DNA from: Hygrocybe punicea
Lineage: Eukaryota > Basidiomycota > Agaricomycetes > Agaricales > Hygrophoraceae
Direction of reading: 5' to 3'
NCBI GenBank assembly: GCA_963556145.1
Contig: OY744461.1
Span: forward strand, 248,001-312,000
Length of the DNA stretch: 64,000 nucleotides
The notes under the pieces were generated by a model. That model saw only the letters and a list, made by a program, of their open reading frames with translations, searched no databases and had not been told where the DNA came from. Both the position numbers and the translations under genes were made by a program. Below are positions 1-11,879 of this stretch, piece after piece. Within the stretch, counting starts at the first letter, position 1. Each line of letters starts with the position of its first letter.

Positions 1-433
1 GACGATAATGAGCGTGCACAATTCCTCGCATTCACACAGCACGTTCAGTATTTCAAAACCAAAAAGTTGGCGTTTGTTTCTGACTATCAAGGTGAGCCAT
101 TTCTGCGTGCTCATTTCTGTATTCCATTGATCTGCATGTGGTTGTCATAGGTGGCACCACATTACTCAGTGATCCACAGATTGTAACAGATAGGTAATTT
201 CATTCAGCATTATGTTGATGTTGGTCACAGGATACTCAAATTCAACCATGCTGAAAAGCAAACTTGGCCTTATCTTTGCAGATGGAAACCTTCCTACTGG
301 ACACCGAAACTTCGAAATTGATCATAAATGCAATCAATTCTGTCATTACTTCAAGGTTCCAAACGACTACGACATCTGGGAATCCCAAAGCTCCTTGTTA
401 CGTCCCACTGGAACCCCCAGTGCTGCCACATGA
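1..433 (+). CDS. Alpha-kinase domain protein, C-terminal part (5' partial)
   Basis: This is the end of a gene that starts before the window. Exons read as 1-91, 151-193 and 259-433, with GT-AG introns of 59 and 65 bp that keep phase. The product contains a DYQGG turn followed by LLSDPQIV, then FADGN and finally HKCNQFC. Alpha-kinases (MHCK/EF2-kinase type) carry the same order: a D-x-Q-G catalytic region, a T/S-D-P segment and a C-terminal H-x-C-N-x-x-C zinc site. Such kinases are strongly expanded in mushroom genomes. The family would phosphorylate Ser/Thr of unknown targets. The N-lobe lies outside the window, so it cannot be said whether the gene is intact. The stop TGA is at 431-433. The family call rests on remembered motifs, not on a search. 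Confidence 0.6.
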
Positions 434-908
434 ATTGCGGTTTTTTCGGCACCTGCATTTCTGAACTCAAAAAAAGATTTGGACACTACATCAACCACCA
501 CTCATTGCACCACCCTCCTCTGCATTGCTGCCCTTCCTTCTACTTTACCTTGCCAACCCATTCATTTGATAACTCAATTCACAATCTAATTTATCAGCAA
601 ATAGTCATTCATTCATTTACTCTACACAACATTGACACCAACCTCGAGTTACACATTCATTTCGAACTTTATTAAATAACAGATGCATTTGCAAACTTTA
701 ACTAGTTGACGTGGAGGAAGTTGAACCAGTGCGTGAGCCTTAGTTGCAGTACAAACAGTCCCATCCGCCTCCTCTCCATCTATCATAATGCTGAGACTAC
801 TTCGATAACTAGTTTCCCCTTGCGATGGACATGGCCCTTTACACTGATGATCTTGCCTTCATTTGTGATTGTGACCGACACAATGCATGCCTCAGCTTTG
901 CAAATATC
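434..908. other. Intergenic, no gene recognised
   Basis: AT-rich spacer after the kinase stop. It has only short uncorrelated reading frames and no repeat, intron pattern or family motif that I can support. Confidence 0.4.
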
Positions 909-1660
909 CTAACCTGGAGAGGTTATCATGCCTTCGACCATACAGAATCCATTAAACAGATGGACAAGCTTAAGGAGGTCCCTGACGGGAAGATCAACTT
1001 CATAATGGCCTATGATATACAATTTCAGTGGGTGACCGGCAGAAAGTGAGTGAAATATCTTTACCTGCCAACCTGCTATGGCGAAGTCCATTGGCGCCTT
1101 GACCCCCGCATTCCTTAGAGTCTTGAAAGATTCATTTTGGCTGCCCATAACATCACGTTGGACAGGTGTCGCATCAATTGTGATGGTAAACGTATCATGA
1201 ATGTCGATGTCAAGGAGAACAGCATCATCGCCATAGCTTCCAGTAGAATTTCTCGATCCGTGTGTTGCGGCCTTCCGCAATCTTGTAAATTGTAGTGGAG
1301 CCCATGGAGGGCTTATAGATGAATTGCAGGTGAAGGGGTACTGATACGTCACGGCAATCTTCATATATATGACAACCTTCTGCATGGGTGGAGGCGCAAG
1401 CAGCTGCCGAATTGGGTTATCAAATATATGATCTCCCTTGAACGATCGTTTTTGAGGTGAGGAAAGCCCACTGGTAACCACCACTGAAGTCAATTAATAT
1501 CAGACCAGAAGCTAAGGTATGTACCTGAAACCAAATTTGGATTTGTTGAAATGGTCAAGAACATGGTCGACGATATCTTTCTCTGAGAGTCTGAGGTGCC
1601 AGTAATATGAGACCCATTGATGAAGTTCGTCCTCAGGTGCTGTCAAAACATAAGAATCCC
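909..1660 (-). pseudogene. Unidentified reverse-strand gene remnant
   Basis: A 194-codon open frame (1493 down to 909) and a neighbouring frame at about 1645-1530 look protein-like. The second reads LHQWVSYYWHLRLSEKDIVD, a helical, His/Trp-rich stretch reminiscent of the short helical N-terminal regions of basidiomycete transposon proteins. The first contains NESFKTLRNAG, faintly like an alpha-kinase ATP-site region, but that is too weak to name. Several GT/AG pairs sit between the blocks, so they may be exons of one decayed gene. No catalytic motif is visible. Function is unknown. Confidence 0.25.
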
Positions 1661-2015
1661 TGCAATCAACATAAAGGAAATGTATGTACGTAGGGGCTTA
1701 TGCTGATTTCCCCGTGCCATGTTGAAAACAAGTGACAAGCAGCCAGCGTTGCAACAAATGTTGGTGGGGAGTGAGGATTATTGACATGAAAGTTCAACGT
1801 TGAACTTCGCTTGGCGCCATTTCTGGGGTCCTTAGGTGTTTGCCGCATCGGCATGATTATAAATCACGGCATCTGTGCGAAAAACAAGCTGGCCAGTGAC
1901 TGTTGCCATAAAAGGTAAGGTAAAACTTATTCATTTCTCATTCAAAAAGGGACAAAAAAGTTCGAAAAGAAATTAAAAATTTCATTATAATAGTACCTAT
2001 TTTACAAAATGTAAT

Positions 2016-2249
2016 TTAATGGAACGCGCCGTCAGCACTGCTGTTGCTGCCATGGCTGCTGTTGTTGCCGCCACAATTGCCATCACTGTCATTGCCCATG
2101 GCGTCACATCCGCCGCTGTTGCAATTGTTGCCGTCATCACTGGGGCTCACTGCCAGTACCTGATGTTGCTGGGAAATACCGTGGCCACCATTTTGTTCAT
2201 TGTCGTGGCCATCATCACCGCCATCATCGTTGTCGCAGCTGCTGCTGTC
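2016..2249. repeat. GCT/GCC/GTT-rich imperfect trinucleotide array
   Basis: Imperfect repeats of GCTGTTGCC, GTTGTTGCC and GCCATCATC type. They are open in several frames on both strands (Ala/Val-rich one way, Asn/Gly-rich the other), which is typical of low-complexity DNA rather than of a gene. The LTR element at 2250 was inserted into this array: its target duplication CTGTC lies at 2245-2249. Similar arrays recur at about 11.4, 14.9, 22.4 and 25.0 kb. Confidence 0.6.
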
Positions 2250-3903
2250 TGTTACGTTTCCAACTCCGCTTCCAACCCCGATGCCCATTCCGTTACCCAC
2301 CATGACGATTCTGCACTGCACACCTTCCTTTTTCATTTCATTTTGTCCTTTGTATTCTTTTCAACGTCGTTGTTTCTTCATTCGGACATCCTTGTATTTT
2401 CTTGTCCTTGTTCTCTTTTCTTCTAGAACAATCCAGACCGACCATGGACACATCCCCACGTTACCTTGCTGTACCCGAATAGTCTCCTTGCCGACGGACA
2501 TCATTGCTATTGTCTTTTCCCTCACCCTGACATATTGTTGACTTCATCCCACGACAAACCGATTTACAATGGCTGTACTCCCAACACAGCTAATTACCGT
2601 AATCATCATTGGCAGTATCGCCATCACCTTCCTGATCGGTTTTTACCTTGTTATGATCTATCTTTGGCATCGGTACCGAAACCCTTCTGCCATCGATACT
2701 TCCGACTTCCACCTCGACAATATATCGACACGTAATTGACAATTGCCATACCTGGATATATGGTTTCCACTTTCGTACCCTGTGCCTACCATTATCCTCC
2801 CTGACGATCCGACGACATTCCTCACCTGCATGCGAACTCTGAACAATCCCCGATCACAAGACATTTCACTGTTCTCTCTAATCCGACCATCGCCGAAGCA
2901 CATTCTTTTGGACTTCGATCACAGACCATACGACTTCCCAAACAGTGAACCAACCCCTATCGCATATTGTTCGCACGACATCGCTTCATTGCAGTACCCG
3001 ACGACTTGTTCCCACAGCTTGTCACCTGTGCCATGACTCGAAACCTGGACCCACATTCATTTACCCTTTTCCATCTATAACCTTGATATCTCCCACACTC
3101 GTTTACAACAATACCCTTTCTTGGATGAATACCAACATCAGGTGGACTGCATTGTTCCACAGACAGGACAAGACATCACCCCTCGATACGTCATTGACAC
3201 AGACATCGTCATCCGGTACAGCTTATGCTGTTCACATGTCTGACCTCGACTATCCCACCATCCTAGTTGGTTTTCCCTCCATACATTCCTTTGTTTTCCT
3301 TTATACCGACCTTGTCGCTATGTCCCTGCTACCTCAAGACACTCTCATCACCAATCCTACACTGGACGATACCCATCTTCGACCCGACCATGCAATGCAC
3401 TTGCCAAACTGCGTACTTGCCCATTACAGCAAGTGTAGACCCCGAATTGGCAATTCTGCATGTCACATGATCCGATGACAAATCATCCGAGTCATCTGGA
3501 CCTCTTCTATCCTCAACGACACCCGGGCCTCCAGTTGGATCGCGAGAACATCGACATGAGGACGCCTCATGTACGCCTCATGGTGAACACATGGTAGAGT
3601 TGGACATGTTGTGGCTTCATGGTTGTATTTCTATTTACCTCCCCTCAAGACCAGTCACTATATATACTGTTCTTGTTGTTGGTTCGGACTTTTTCTTCTT
3701 TTCCTTTCTTTACGTTTAGTCTGGTTCTTGGGGCAGACCCCCTTGTCTTGGGTAACCCCCACGGCTCGCAATGACTTTAGACCATGAACCTCCCCCCTTG
3801 TAGCAGTGTTATCTATCAATGTAACTGCTGTTCTCTCCTCTGGAAACCGCCCCCCTGTTAAGTTGATTGTTGCCGGAGCCCGCTGCAGAAGCGATCCGTA
3901 ACA
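2250..3903. repeat. 5' LTR
   Basis: 1654 bp, TGTTACG to CGTAACA. A TATA-like stretch (CTATATATAC, about 3658-3667) lies about 240 bp before the end, a plausible promoter position. Open frames of up to 177 codons occur in the LTR but recur unchanged in the other LTR and have no family motif, so they are not called as genes. Confidence 0.92.
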
Positions 3904-4877
3904 AAAGACTAAACGTCTCCCAACTCCCCCGACATTCAACTTTCGACATGAACGAACGAACCCCCTCCTCTCTCCCGAATCTCTCCCTCGTCCTCCCCTA
4001 CACCCTCTTCCTCTCTTTCTCCTCCCGACTTTATCCATCCCTCAACCCTGACCCCACACGAATGGACGAACGAACGATGCTAGCCTGTTACTGATGCAGA
4101 CCTGAAATCTGTTGATGTACACTAGCCACCTGGACCCTGAATGATTGTTGAATACTCCGAATGGTCAACCTCAAGACTGCCGCCCTGCGAATTATTTATG
4201 GTTTATCCATAATAATTGCTCAAGCCCAAACCTGGAACCCGAATCGAAATAAACCCCTGACTAACGTCACCACTGTCATTCCACACTTCGATATGATAAT
4301 TACGACATGAAATGATGCAATGGACAAGACTTGTCATTGCCCCAGATGCAGAAGGACACTGCTAGACAAACCAATCACCTTAGGTATCCCACCTTCATGA
4401 TTCAAATATGTTTTGGTTGTACCAGACATATTACGACTCCCTCTCCCTGGACGAACTGAAAATCAACAAACCCTTCAAGCCGCCTTCCTATTCTTCCTTC
4501 AACCTCCTGCCTCCCATCTCCTCACCAAATGCAGAAAGCCCAGAGAAAGCCAGTAAGCATATGAAACCCCGAATCCTGTAATGACCTGTACATGCGACAA
4601 AGAGAAGTGGTTGATCTTAGTAGTCTGTTGGAACAGATGAAAGGGGACCCTCTTTGTTTGACATGGATGAACAAATGACCAAGATTATAATGATTGTCAT
4701 GAATGGAACACATATGAAATACCACTCCTTACCAATTTGGATAGCGCGGATCGGCATATCAGGTGATATCCCGCTACACACCCTCTTTTCTAGAAGTTTG
4801 ATCCCCGATCATACATACGAATCCACGAGGCAACCAAGACCCTGGTATATGGATCGATCACTGGAAACTCCGACACG

Positions 4878-5351
4878 ATGCTGACAACGAGGCATGGTAA
4901 TTACCGAAGACGGAAAACTTCTTTAAACCACCCACCTGTCGTCACCCTGGCCAACCTCTGCCCTCCAGGCCATCCCTACCCGTGGCCTGCCCGTCGCTGG
5001 TGGCAGTGCGATCTTGCCTGGTTCCCTCTCAACCGACCTGACGACTGGGTCGACTACATCAGCTGGAACGATCCTCGCATTCCACACCTCGTCTTCCTTC
5101 CACGATCCGTGACACCGGTCCTTGACGAATTACACCGTCTCCTGGGTGGTCTACGGATCACTGAGCAAAGAAATCGTCGAAGCCAATTCCTCCTCCAACG
5201 TCTCCAATACATTTTGGACGAGGAACTTCCTCATCATCGATTTGTTGTTCGCATCCCCACTCCTCGTCTTGCACCCATACCCCAGAATCATCGTGACGCA
5301 CGTATCGTCCAGCATCCTCGACACCGTCCCCACCGTCGACATCGACAATGA
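4878..5351 (+). CDS. Hypothetical protein inside the LTR element (first of two overlapping frames)
   Basis: A 157-codon frame rich in Pro, Arg and His, with PYPWPARRWWQC near residues 35-45 and a basic His/Arg tail. Its last codons overlap the ATG of the next frame by four bases (ATGA at 5348-5351), an arrangement that can support reinitiation. No retroviral Gag, protease, RT or integrase signature is visible. It may be a decayed gag, a novel accessory protein, or chance open sequence. Confidence 0.3.
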   Translation: MLTTRHGNYRRRKTSLNHPPVVTLANLCPPGHPYPWPARRWWQCDLAWFPLNRPDDWVDYISWNDPRIPHLVFLPRSVTPVLDELHRLLGGLRITEQRNRRSQFLLQRLQYILDEELPHHRFVVRIPTPRLAPIPQNHRDARIVQHPRHRPHRRHRQ

Positions 5352-5839
5352 GTCTCGATGTACCCTTTATCTTTGATGATCTGGGCAATGAGTTATATTT
5401 TGGTGCAGTGAACATTTGTGGTGAAGAACATCCGACTCCCCCCATTGATGACTTTGATGCGTACATGGACAGTCTCACTGATCTTCCAACACCCCCTCGA
5501 AAAGTAACCCACCAACTACATATAGAGATGGATGATGAATACCGAGCATGGTTGTATTCTCCACCTCTTGTCTCGCTCCAAACCCAGTCACGTCGCCGCT
5601 CTCCACTTCTTCCCCAATCCCAGAAAAAGAAACTTGACCGTGCACACCGTTCTGACGGCCATAACATGCAGAACAAACGCTCGAGACATGGGACCAAAGA
5701 ACCCGATTATCATCGTCATGCCTTATTTCGTGCAATGCATGAGCATATGGTGAAGGGGAAGGAGAATGACATCCATGGATTGGATTGGAGATTGATGCTG
5801 TTTGTGAAGGGATACACCCCCGTCATGTATGATTCATAG
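5348..5839 (+). CDS. Hypothetical protein inside the LTR element (second frame)
   Basis: A 163-codon frame, acidic in the first half (DFDAYMDSLTD near residue 40) and basic in the second (SQKKKLDRAHRSD). It then shows an amphipathic stretch rich in His and Met. It starts within the stop region of the upstream frame. Nothing matches a known retroelement domain. The acidic-then-basic layout could suit a nucleic-acid-binding structural protein, but this is inference only. Confidence 0.3.
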   Translation: MSLDVPFIFDDLGNELYFGAVNICGEEHPTPPIDDFDAYMDSLTDLPTPPRKVTHQLHIEMDDEYRAWLYSPPLVSLQTQSRRRSPLLPQSQKKKLDRAHRSDGHNMQNKRSRHGTKEPDYHRHALFRAMHEHMVKGKENDIHGLDWRLMLFVKGYTPVMYDS

Positions 5840-5983
5840 AATGGACTTTCCCTTGTATGTAAACGACCTCGACATTATTTACACCAACGAAAACACCCAG
5901 AAGAAGAAACAGAATACCCAGAAACAGAAGAGAAGAAACAGAAATGGAATGGACAGATGGAACATGACCATAGAGAAACATGT

Positions 5984-6056
5984 AGCAGGTTCTCTCACCA
6001 GCTATACAAATAAGAGACGAAGCAGCAGGTTCTCTCACCAGCTATATAAATAAGAG
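5984..6056. repeat. Tandem duplication of about 38 bp inside the LTR element
   Basis: The segment GCAGGTTCTCTCACCAGCTA is present twice in a row, each copy followed by an AAATAAGAGA-type stretch with a few differences. It lies downstream of the two small frames, in non-coding internal DNA. Confidence 0.7.
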
Positions 6057-6948
6057 ATGAATATCCGAAATGATATAAAATCTATGACCCCCAGACGCAT
6101 GCATGATCGCTATAAGCCGTAGAATGAACCTTGATGTTTATGGACATCAGAACTGAACCAGAAGGATACTGGTTATCAAACCAATGACCTCCAATCCCAT
6201 GTGGAAAGGAACCTGATGTGCTGCTGACCAGTATGGCAGTAAATGCACCAGAAAAAGAAACAGTGAAGAATGAATCCCCATCCGAAATCCTTTGCCAATG
6301 TACAACTTGGAACTGGCAACTCTTTCACCTTCCTTATCCCGAATTCCCAAACATCTTCTGACCGACACCAATCCCTGTTGCATTCATGGAATATGAAGAA
6401 ATCTCGCACACCATTTGAGTGTAGGAAATCCACGATCAGTCAACAACACCGATATCTGAAACGATATAAATCTATACCCATTCAAGTGTCCGTAATGACT
6501 ATAAACTTCTGACACCCAGAACTCCCCTCATCCCCAAAACGCCGACCACCTACTCCCCTTCAGACCGACGACACAACCGAAATGTTATCAAACTATGACA
6601 TACCTTGAATAACCACCTGGACCCCGACAACCCCTCACTCCTTCCAACCCCGACACCCTTGATGATTTAATGACAAAGAAACAACGACCCCTGATTATTG
6701 AAAATGACAAAAAATGACAAAAAAAAAACAATTGGACGAACCCGAATATAATTCCTTTGAACCCTTGTAACTCAGTAACGTCTTCATGATTTAATGACCT
6801 TGGGACTGACATTTTTTCCTTCATCATGTCTTTATTTTCTTGCCGACCTTGATAGCGTCGTTAAACTGTCTGTTCTTTCCTTGTGATTTTTTTCCTTGTT
6901 CTTTGTTCTTCCGGTTAATCGGGACGATTCCCCTTGTTCCGGGGGTAT

Positions 6949-8602
6949 TGTTACGTTTCCAACTCCGCTTCCAACCCCGATGCCCATTCCGTTACCCACC
7001 ATGACGATTCTGCACTGCACACCTTCCTTTTTCATTTCATTTTGTCCTTTGTATTCTTTTCAACGTCGTTGTTTCTTCATTCGGACATCCTTGTATTTTC
7101 TTGTCCTTGTTCTCTTTTCTTCTAGAACAATCCAGACCGACCATGGACACATCCCCACGTTACCTTGCTGTACCCGAATAGTCTCCTTGCCGACGGACAT
7201 CATTGCTATTGTCTTTTCCCTCACCCTGACATATTGTTGACTTCATCCCACGACAAACCGATTTACAATGGCTGTACTCCCAACACAGCTAATTACCGTA
7301 ATCATCATTGGCAGTATCGCCATCACCTTCCTGATCGGTTTTTACCTTGTTATGATCTATCTTTGGCATCGGTACCGAAACCCTTCTGCCATCGATACTT
7401 CCGACTTCCACCTCGACAATATATCGACACGTAATTGACAATTGCCATACCTGGATATATGGTTTCCACTTTCGTACCCTGTGCCTACCATTATCCTCCC
7501 TGACGATCCGACGACATTCCTCACCTGCATGCGAACTCTGAACAATCCCCGATCACAAGACATTTCACTGTTCTCTCTAATCCGACCATCGCCGAAGCAC
7601 ATTCTTTTGGACTTCGATCACAGACCATACGACTTCCCAAACAGTGAACCAACCCCTATCGCATATTGTTCGCACGACATCGCTTCATTGCAGTACCCGA
7701 CGACTTGTTCCCACAGCTTGTCACCTGTGCCATGACTCGAAACCTGGACCCACATTCATTTACCCTTTTCCATCTATAACCTTGATATCTCCCACACTCG
7801 TTTACAACAATACCCTTTCTTGGATGAATACCAACATCAGGTGGACTGCATTGTTCCACAGACAGGACAAGACATCACCCCTCGATACGTCATTGACACA
7901 GACATCGTCATCCGGTACAGCTTATGCTGTTCACATGTCTGACCTCGACTATCCCACCATCCTAGTTGGTTTTCCCTCCATACATTCCTTTGTTTTCCTT
8001 TATACCGACCTTGTCGCTATGTCCCTGCTACCTCAAGACACTCTCATCACCAATCCTACACTGGACGATACCCATCTTCGACCCGACCATGCAATGCACT
8101 TGCCAAACTGCGTACTTGCCCATTACAGCAAGTGTAGACCCCGAATTGGCAATTCTGCATGTCACATGATCCGATGACAAATCATCCGAGTCATCTGGAC
8201 CTCTTCTATCCTCAACGACACCCGGGCCTCCAGTTGGATCGCGAGAACATCGACATGAGGACGCCTCATGTACGCCTCATGGTGAACACATGGTAGAGTT
8301 GGACATGTTGTGGCTTCATGGTTGTATTTCTATTTACCTCCCCTCAAGACCAGTCACTATATATACTGTTCTTGTTGTTGGTTCGGACTTTTTCTTCTTT
8401 TCCTTTCTTTACGTTTAGTCTGGTTCTTGGGGCAGACCCCCTTGTCTTGGGTAACCCCCACGGCTCGCAATGACTTTAGACCATGAACCTCCCCCCTTGT
8501 AGCAGTGTTATCTATCAATGTAACTGCTGTTCTCTCCTCTGGAAACCGCCCCCCTGTTAAGTTGATTGTTGCCGGAGCCCGCTGCAGAAGCGATCCGTAA
8601 CA
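6949..8602. repeat. 3' LTR
   Basis: Same 1654-bp sequence as the 5' LTR, with TGTTACG at 6949 and CGTAACA ending at 8602, followed directly by the target duplication CTGTC. Apparent identity of the two LTRs means the insertion is recent. Confidence 0.92.
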
Positions 8603-9122
8603 CTGTCCAGCCATTGTCACGTCCCAACCTGTAGGTGCCGTGAGTAACGATGTAAGAGGACACAAACTTACAAGAATGGGATGCCACCCTCTCACTGTTT
8701 TAGCTCAAATGTGCATCGTCACTAAGGCCCCACGTCCCTCTTGTCAATGCCATTTCATTGTTGGGCATTGTAAACTGGGCACTGCGTTGTCTAGCACTGT
8801 TGTGGGGCAATGGTTGGGGGTAGTGGCGGCAGTGATGGTGGTGGTGGTCGAGGTTGGCAGCGGTTGATGGTGGCTTGGCGGTTGATACCAGTGGTGGTGG
8901 TGGTATCACATTGGTATATTGGCATTGGCAGTGGCACGTTGGTAGCGGTTGTGCTGGTGTGTGTTGGTGAGACTAGTCCTGAAGGAGGTGGTGTGGTTGT
9001 TTAAAAGAGGTCAATCACTCACCTTGTGGTTTGAAACGAACCTTGGACAAATAAAACCAAACTGTGGACTTAAGACATTTTCGACTCATGTATATATTAT
9101 ATAATCATCTGCACTGAACTAC
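8603..9122. other. Intergenic, GGT/GTGG-rich stretch, no gene recognised
   Basis: Continues the low-complexity target DNA interrupted by the LTR element. 8805-8990 is rich in GGTGGTGGTG and GGTTGGCAGC-type words. The remainder is ordinary AT-rich spacer up to the start of the large inverted repeat. Confidence 0.4.
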
Positions 9123-9339
9123 GAGCCCTTTCAGCGTATCTTTTCCATGAAACGTGGGTCAGCCGAGATGGACAATTGCCACTTGAAGTGGGCCAGCCGA
9201 CCTCGGCCGACCAATATCTTTTCCCAAGGCGGAGGGCTTGGCCGAGGCATACAGCTGGCCACCCCAAGTGGGTTGGCCAACCAGGGGATATTTTGCCCAA
9301 CTGGGTGGGGGTTTCAGCTTACCATCAGACATGGGTTGG

Positions 9340-9980
9340 CCGACCCAACTGGATGTATTGGCTGGCCATTAGACATGGGTTGGCCGACAAAGCTGGATAT
9401 ATTGGCTGGCCATTAGGCATGGGTTGGCCGACCGTAGGGATATTTTGGCTGGCCATCCAGCATGGGTTGGCCAACGCAACTGGATATATTGGCTGGCCAT
9501 TAGGCATGGGTTGGCCAACCCACTGCCATATCTTGGCTGGCCATCTAGAATGGGTTGGCTGACCCACTGCCATATTTTAGCTGGCCATCAGGCATGGGTT
9601 GGCCAACCCACTTGCATATTTGGCTGGCCAGGAAGCCTGGATTGGTGGACTCTCTGGCTTATCTTGGCTGGCCATCAGGCCTGGGTTGGCTGACCCACTT
9701 ACACATTTTGGCTGGCCATCAGGCATGGGTTGGCCAACCCACTGGCATATATGGGCTTGCCATCAAGCATGGGTTCGCCAATCCTCTAGCCTATATTGGC
9801 TCCCTATCAGGCATGGGCTGGCATACAAGCAGGGATATTTTACCTGGCCATCAGGCATTGGTTGGCTGACTAGCAGAGAAATGTGGTTGACCAGCAGAGA
9901 TGGGTTGGCTGATGCATTGGCTGGCCAGTTAGCATGGGTTGATCAACAGCAATGGGTACGTTGGCTAGTCAACTAATAGT
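9340..9980. repeat. Minisatellite, unit about 43 bp (left arm)
   Basis: About 14-15 imperfect copies of a unit containing TTGGCTGGCC, CATGGGTTGGCC and CAACCCACT words. Since the unit is not a multiple of three, the same GHPAWVG/MGWPT-like peptides appear in several frames. These open frames are a repeat artefact and not a gene. Confidence 0.85.
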
Positions 9981-10268
9981 GTTTGGCCTACCATGGAACA
10001 GCATCTTGTGGGAATATGTTTTTACCAGAAAAGATTTTGCTCAGCCAGCACAAGCTGGTTTTCACAGAGGTGGGTGGTCATTTCACCTAGCCAATAGGTA
10101 TGACTAGCAATCTGAGAGATTTATCTTGTCTGGTCACATGCTCCAATTTCACAACAACCAATTACATGAAAAGTGGCTGGTTCAATCAAGTAATGTACTC
10201 ACATATTTTCATCTTGAGAAGATATCTGAATATTATATTCGTGCACCTCTAAACTTCCTCCCAGTGAC

Positions 10269-10283
10269 TTAGGGTTAGGGTTA
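10269..10283 (+). repeat. Short interstitial telomere-like repeat (left arm)
   Basis: TTAGGGTTAGGGTTA, two and a half units of the TTAGGG motif common at fungal telomeres. It has a mirrored copy in the right arm. Too short to be a chromosome end. Confidence 0.6.
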
Positions 10284-11389
10284 CCACCGATAGAAATCAA
10301 TAAATAGGCCCACAGTGATTTACATTACATCCACTGAAGTACAACAATGTGAAATCACACATTTCAGTGTGAAAAGAACACTACGAAGAAAATACAGTTG
10401 CAAAGAAAAGTCATTCAGTCTCAATCTCGAAGGAGGAGCTCTTCTCCTTCTTGATCAAGACTGATTGACAAGAGAAGTAATGTCAAAATTTTTGCCAACA
10501 CAAAACAAACAAACCATGAAAATACAAACGAAACACAATACAAGAAATTGAGACAAGTAAAACACATCACCTGTTGATACAATGTCAATAATACAAGGAT
10601 TAATAATGAAAATGAGACTTACCCAATAAATTCTTGTCAATGCCACCAGGCCCGCTACAAGTAGGTTGCCTAGCCAGGAACTCAGGTGGATTCACCCTCC
10701 CTGAATTCCTAATCGAAGACCCATGGTGGCAAGCGCTCATTGCTGAGGACCCACCACTGATGGTTGGGCATGCAGAGATACCACAATATTCACTAAAAAG
10801 TAATCCTTGAAAAGAGTATTGTTAGTAATCAGCTAACAGAAATCCCTTATCTGAATGCAAACATGACAAAGACAATACCTGACTCCGGAAAAAGCAACAG
10901 TAAATGTAGCCCTGTGAACTAAACAGCAAATCCAAAGGAAATCACATACCTGTCATGCCAATAACACTCCAGAATCTCTGGTTGTTGCCCGGTACAACAG
11001 CCAAAGATCCTGTAGTGTTATCAAAGGTGGCAGTGGTGGTGGTGAGGTAAGAAGAAATTTTCAACCACGTTTGATGGGCTTGTAGTTATTTGGTCTTGTA
11101 GTTGTTTGTTCATGTGACCCGACGCGTTGTTTTGATGGTCACACATGTGTCACAATATAGAATGTCACGTCTGGGCGCCCAGATGTGACATCACCCATGT
11201 GACATGTCACATGTAGATACGCGCTTTGTTGATCATCATGTGATACACGTGTTCTGACATTCAGGCCAGGTAAGTGGAAAGTCATTTATGTATTCTACAT
11301 AGGTACAAAATAAAATAAGGACAGTGGGGGGATTCCCCCACCCTCATCTCATATCACTTGTCCTCCACCCCATCTGCTGCTCCCCTTGC

Positions 11390-11775
11390 CATGGCCGGTG
11401 CCAGTGGGCCAGTTTGGTTGCCATTGCTGCTGCCCGTGCCATTGCTGCCATTGCTGCTGCAGTTGCTCCCCTTGCCATTGCCGTTGTCACTGCCGGTTCC
11501 GGCTGCTGTTCCCCTTGCCATTGCCATTGGCCCCCACCTGTTCCGTTGCTGCCGCTGCCGTTCCCACCCCCGCAGCTGCTGCTACCGTTCCCGGCCCCGG
11601 TCCCGCTGCTGCTGCCGTTCATGGTCCCGCTGCTGCTGCCGTTCCCGGTCCCGCTGCTGCTGCTGTTCCCGGTCCCGCTGCTACAGCTGCCATTGCCGTT
11701 GCTTCTGCTGTTGCCACTGCCGCTGCCGGGGGTTGTTGCTGCTGCCACTGCCGTTGTTCTCTCGGCTGTCAATTC
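11390..11775. repeat. GCTGCTGCCGTTCC-type low-complexity array (left arm)
   Basis: Dense imperfect repeats of GCTGCTGCCGTTCCCGGTCC type, open in all three forward frames and at least one reverse frame. The mirrored array is at about 14700-15090. Frames of 140-516 codons across this region are produced by the repeat. Confidence 0.8.
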
Positions 11776-11879
11776 GTCCCTGGTAACCTCGTGAACGCCC
11801 CACCCACATCAATTGACGCGAAGGTGTGTGGTCGTGAGGTGACTCTGGGTCGCGAGGTGACTTTGAGCCGTCTATTTCC

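Larger units (their letters stand above)
2250..8602. mobile_element. LTR retrotransposon lacking recognisable pol (LARD-like)
   Basis: A complete insertion of 6353 bp. Both LTRs are 1654 bp, start TGTTACG and end CGTAACA (a 7-bp inverted repeat), and lie at a constant offset of 4699 bp. They looked identical wherever I compared them. A 5-bp target duplication, CTGTC, is present at 2245-2249 and 8603-8607. The internal part (3904-6948, 3045 bp) shows no reverse transcriptase, integrase or protease motif. The best reading is a large non-autonomous LTR element mobilised by another element's enzymes. The G-run just before the 3' LTR (about 6940-6945) could be the polypurine tract. No primer-binding site complementary to a tRNA I recognise follows the 5' LTR. 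LTR end sequence and 5-bp TSD fit Ty3-like elements, but superfamily is not proven. Confidence 0.9.

Noticed and set aside
2945..3478. 177-codon frame in the LTR, repeated at 7644-8177
   Set aside because: Lies inside both LTRs, has no motif and is broken in the diverged copy at 63.6 kb (different end); treated as chance open sequence.
9097..9976. Overlapping frames with GHPAWVG and MGWPT repeats
   Set aside because: Arise from a 43-bp minisatellite in several frames; the period is not a multiple of three, so no single repeat protein is encoded.
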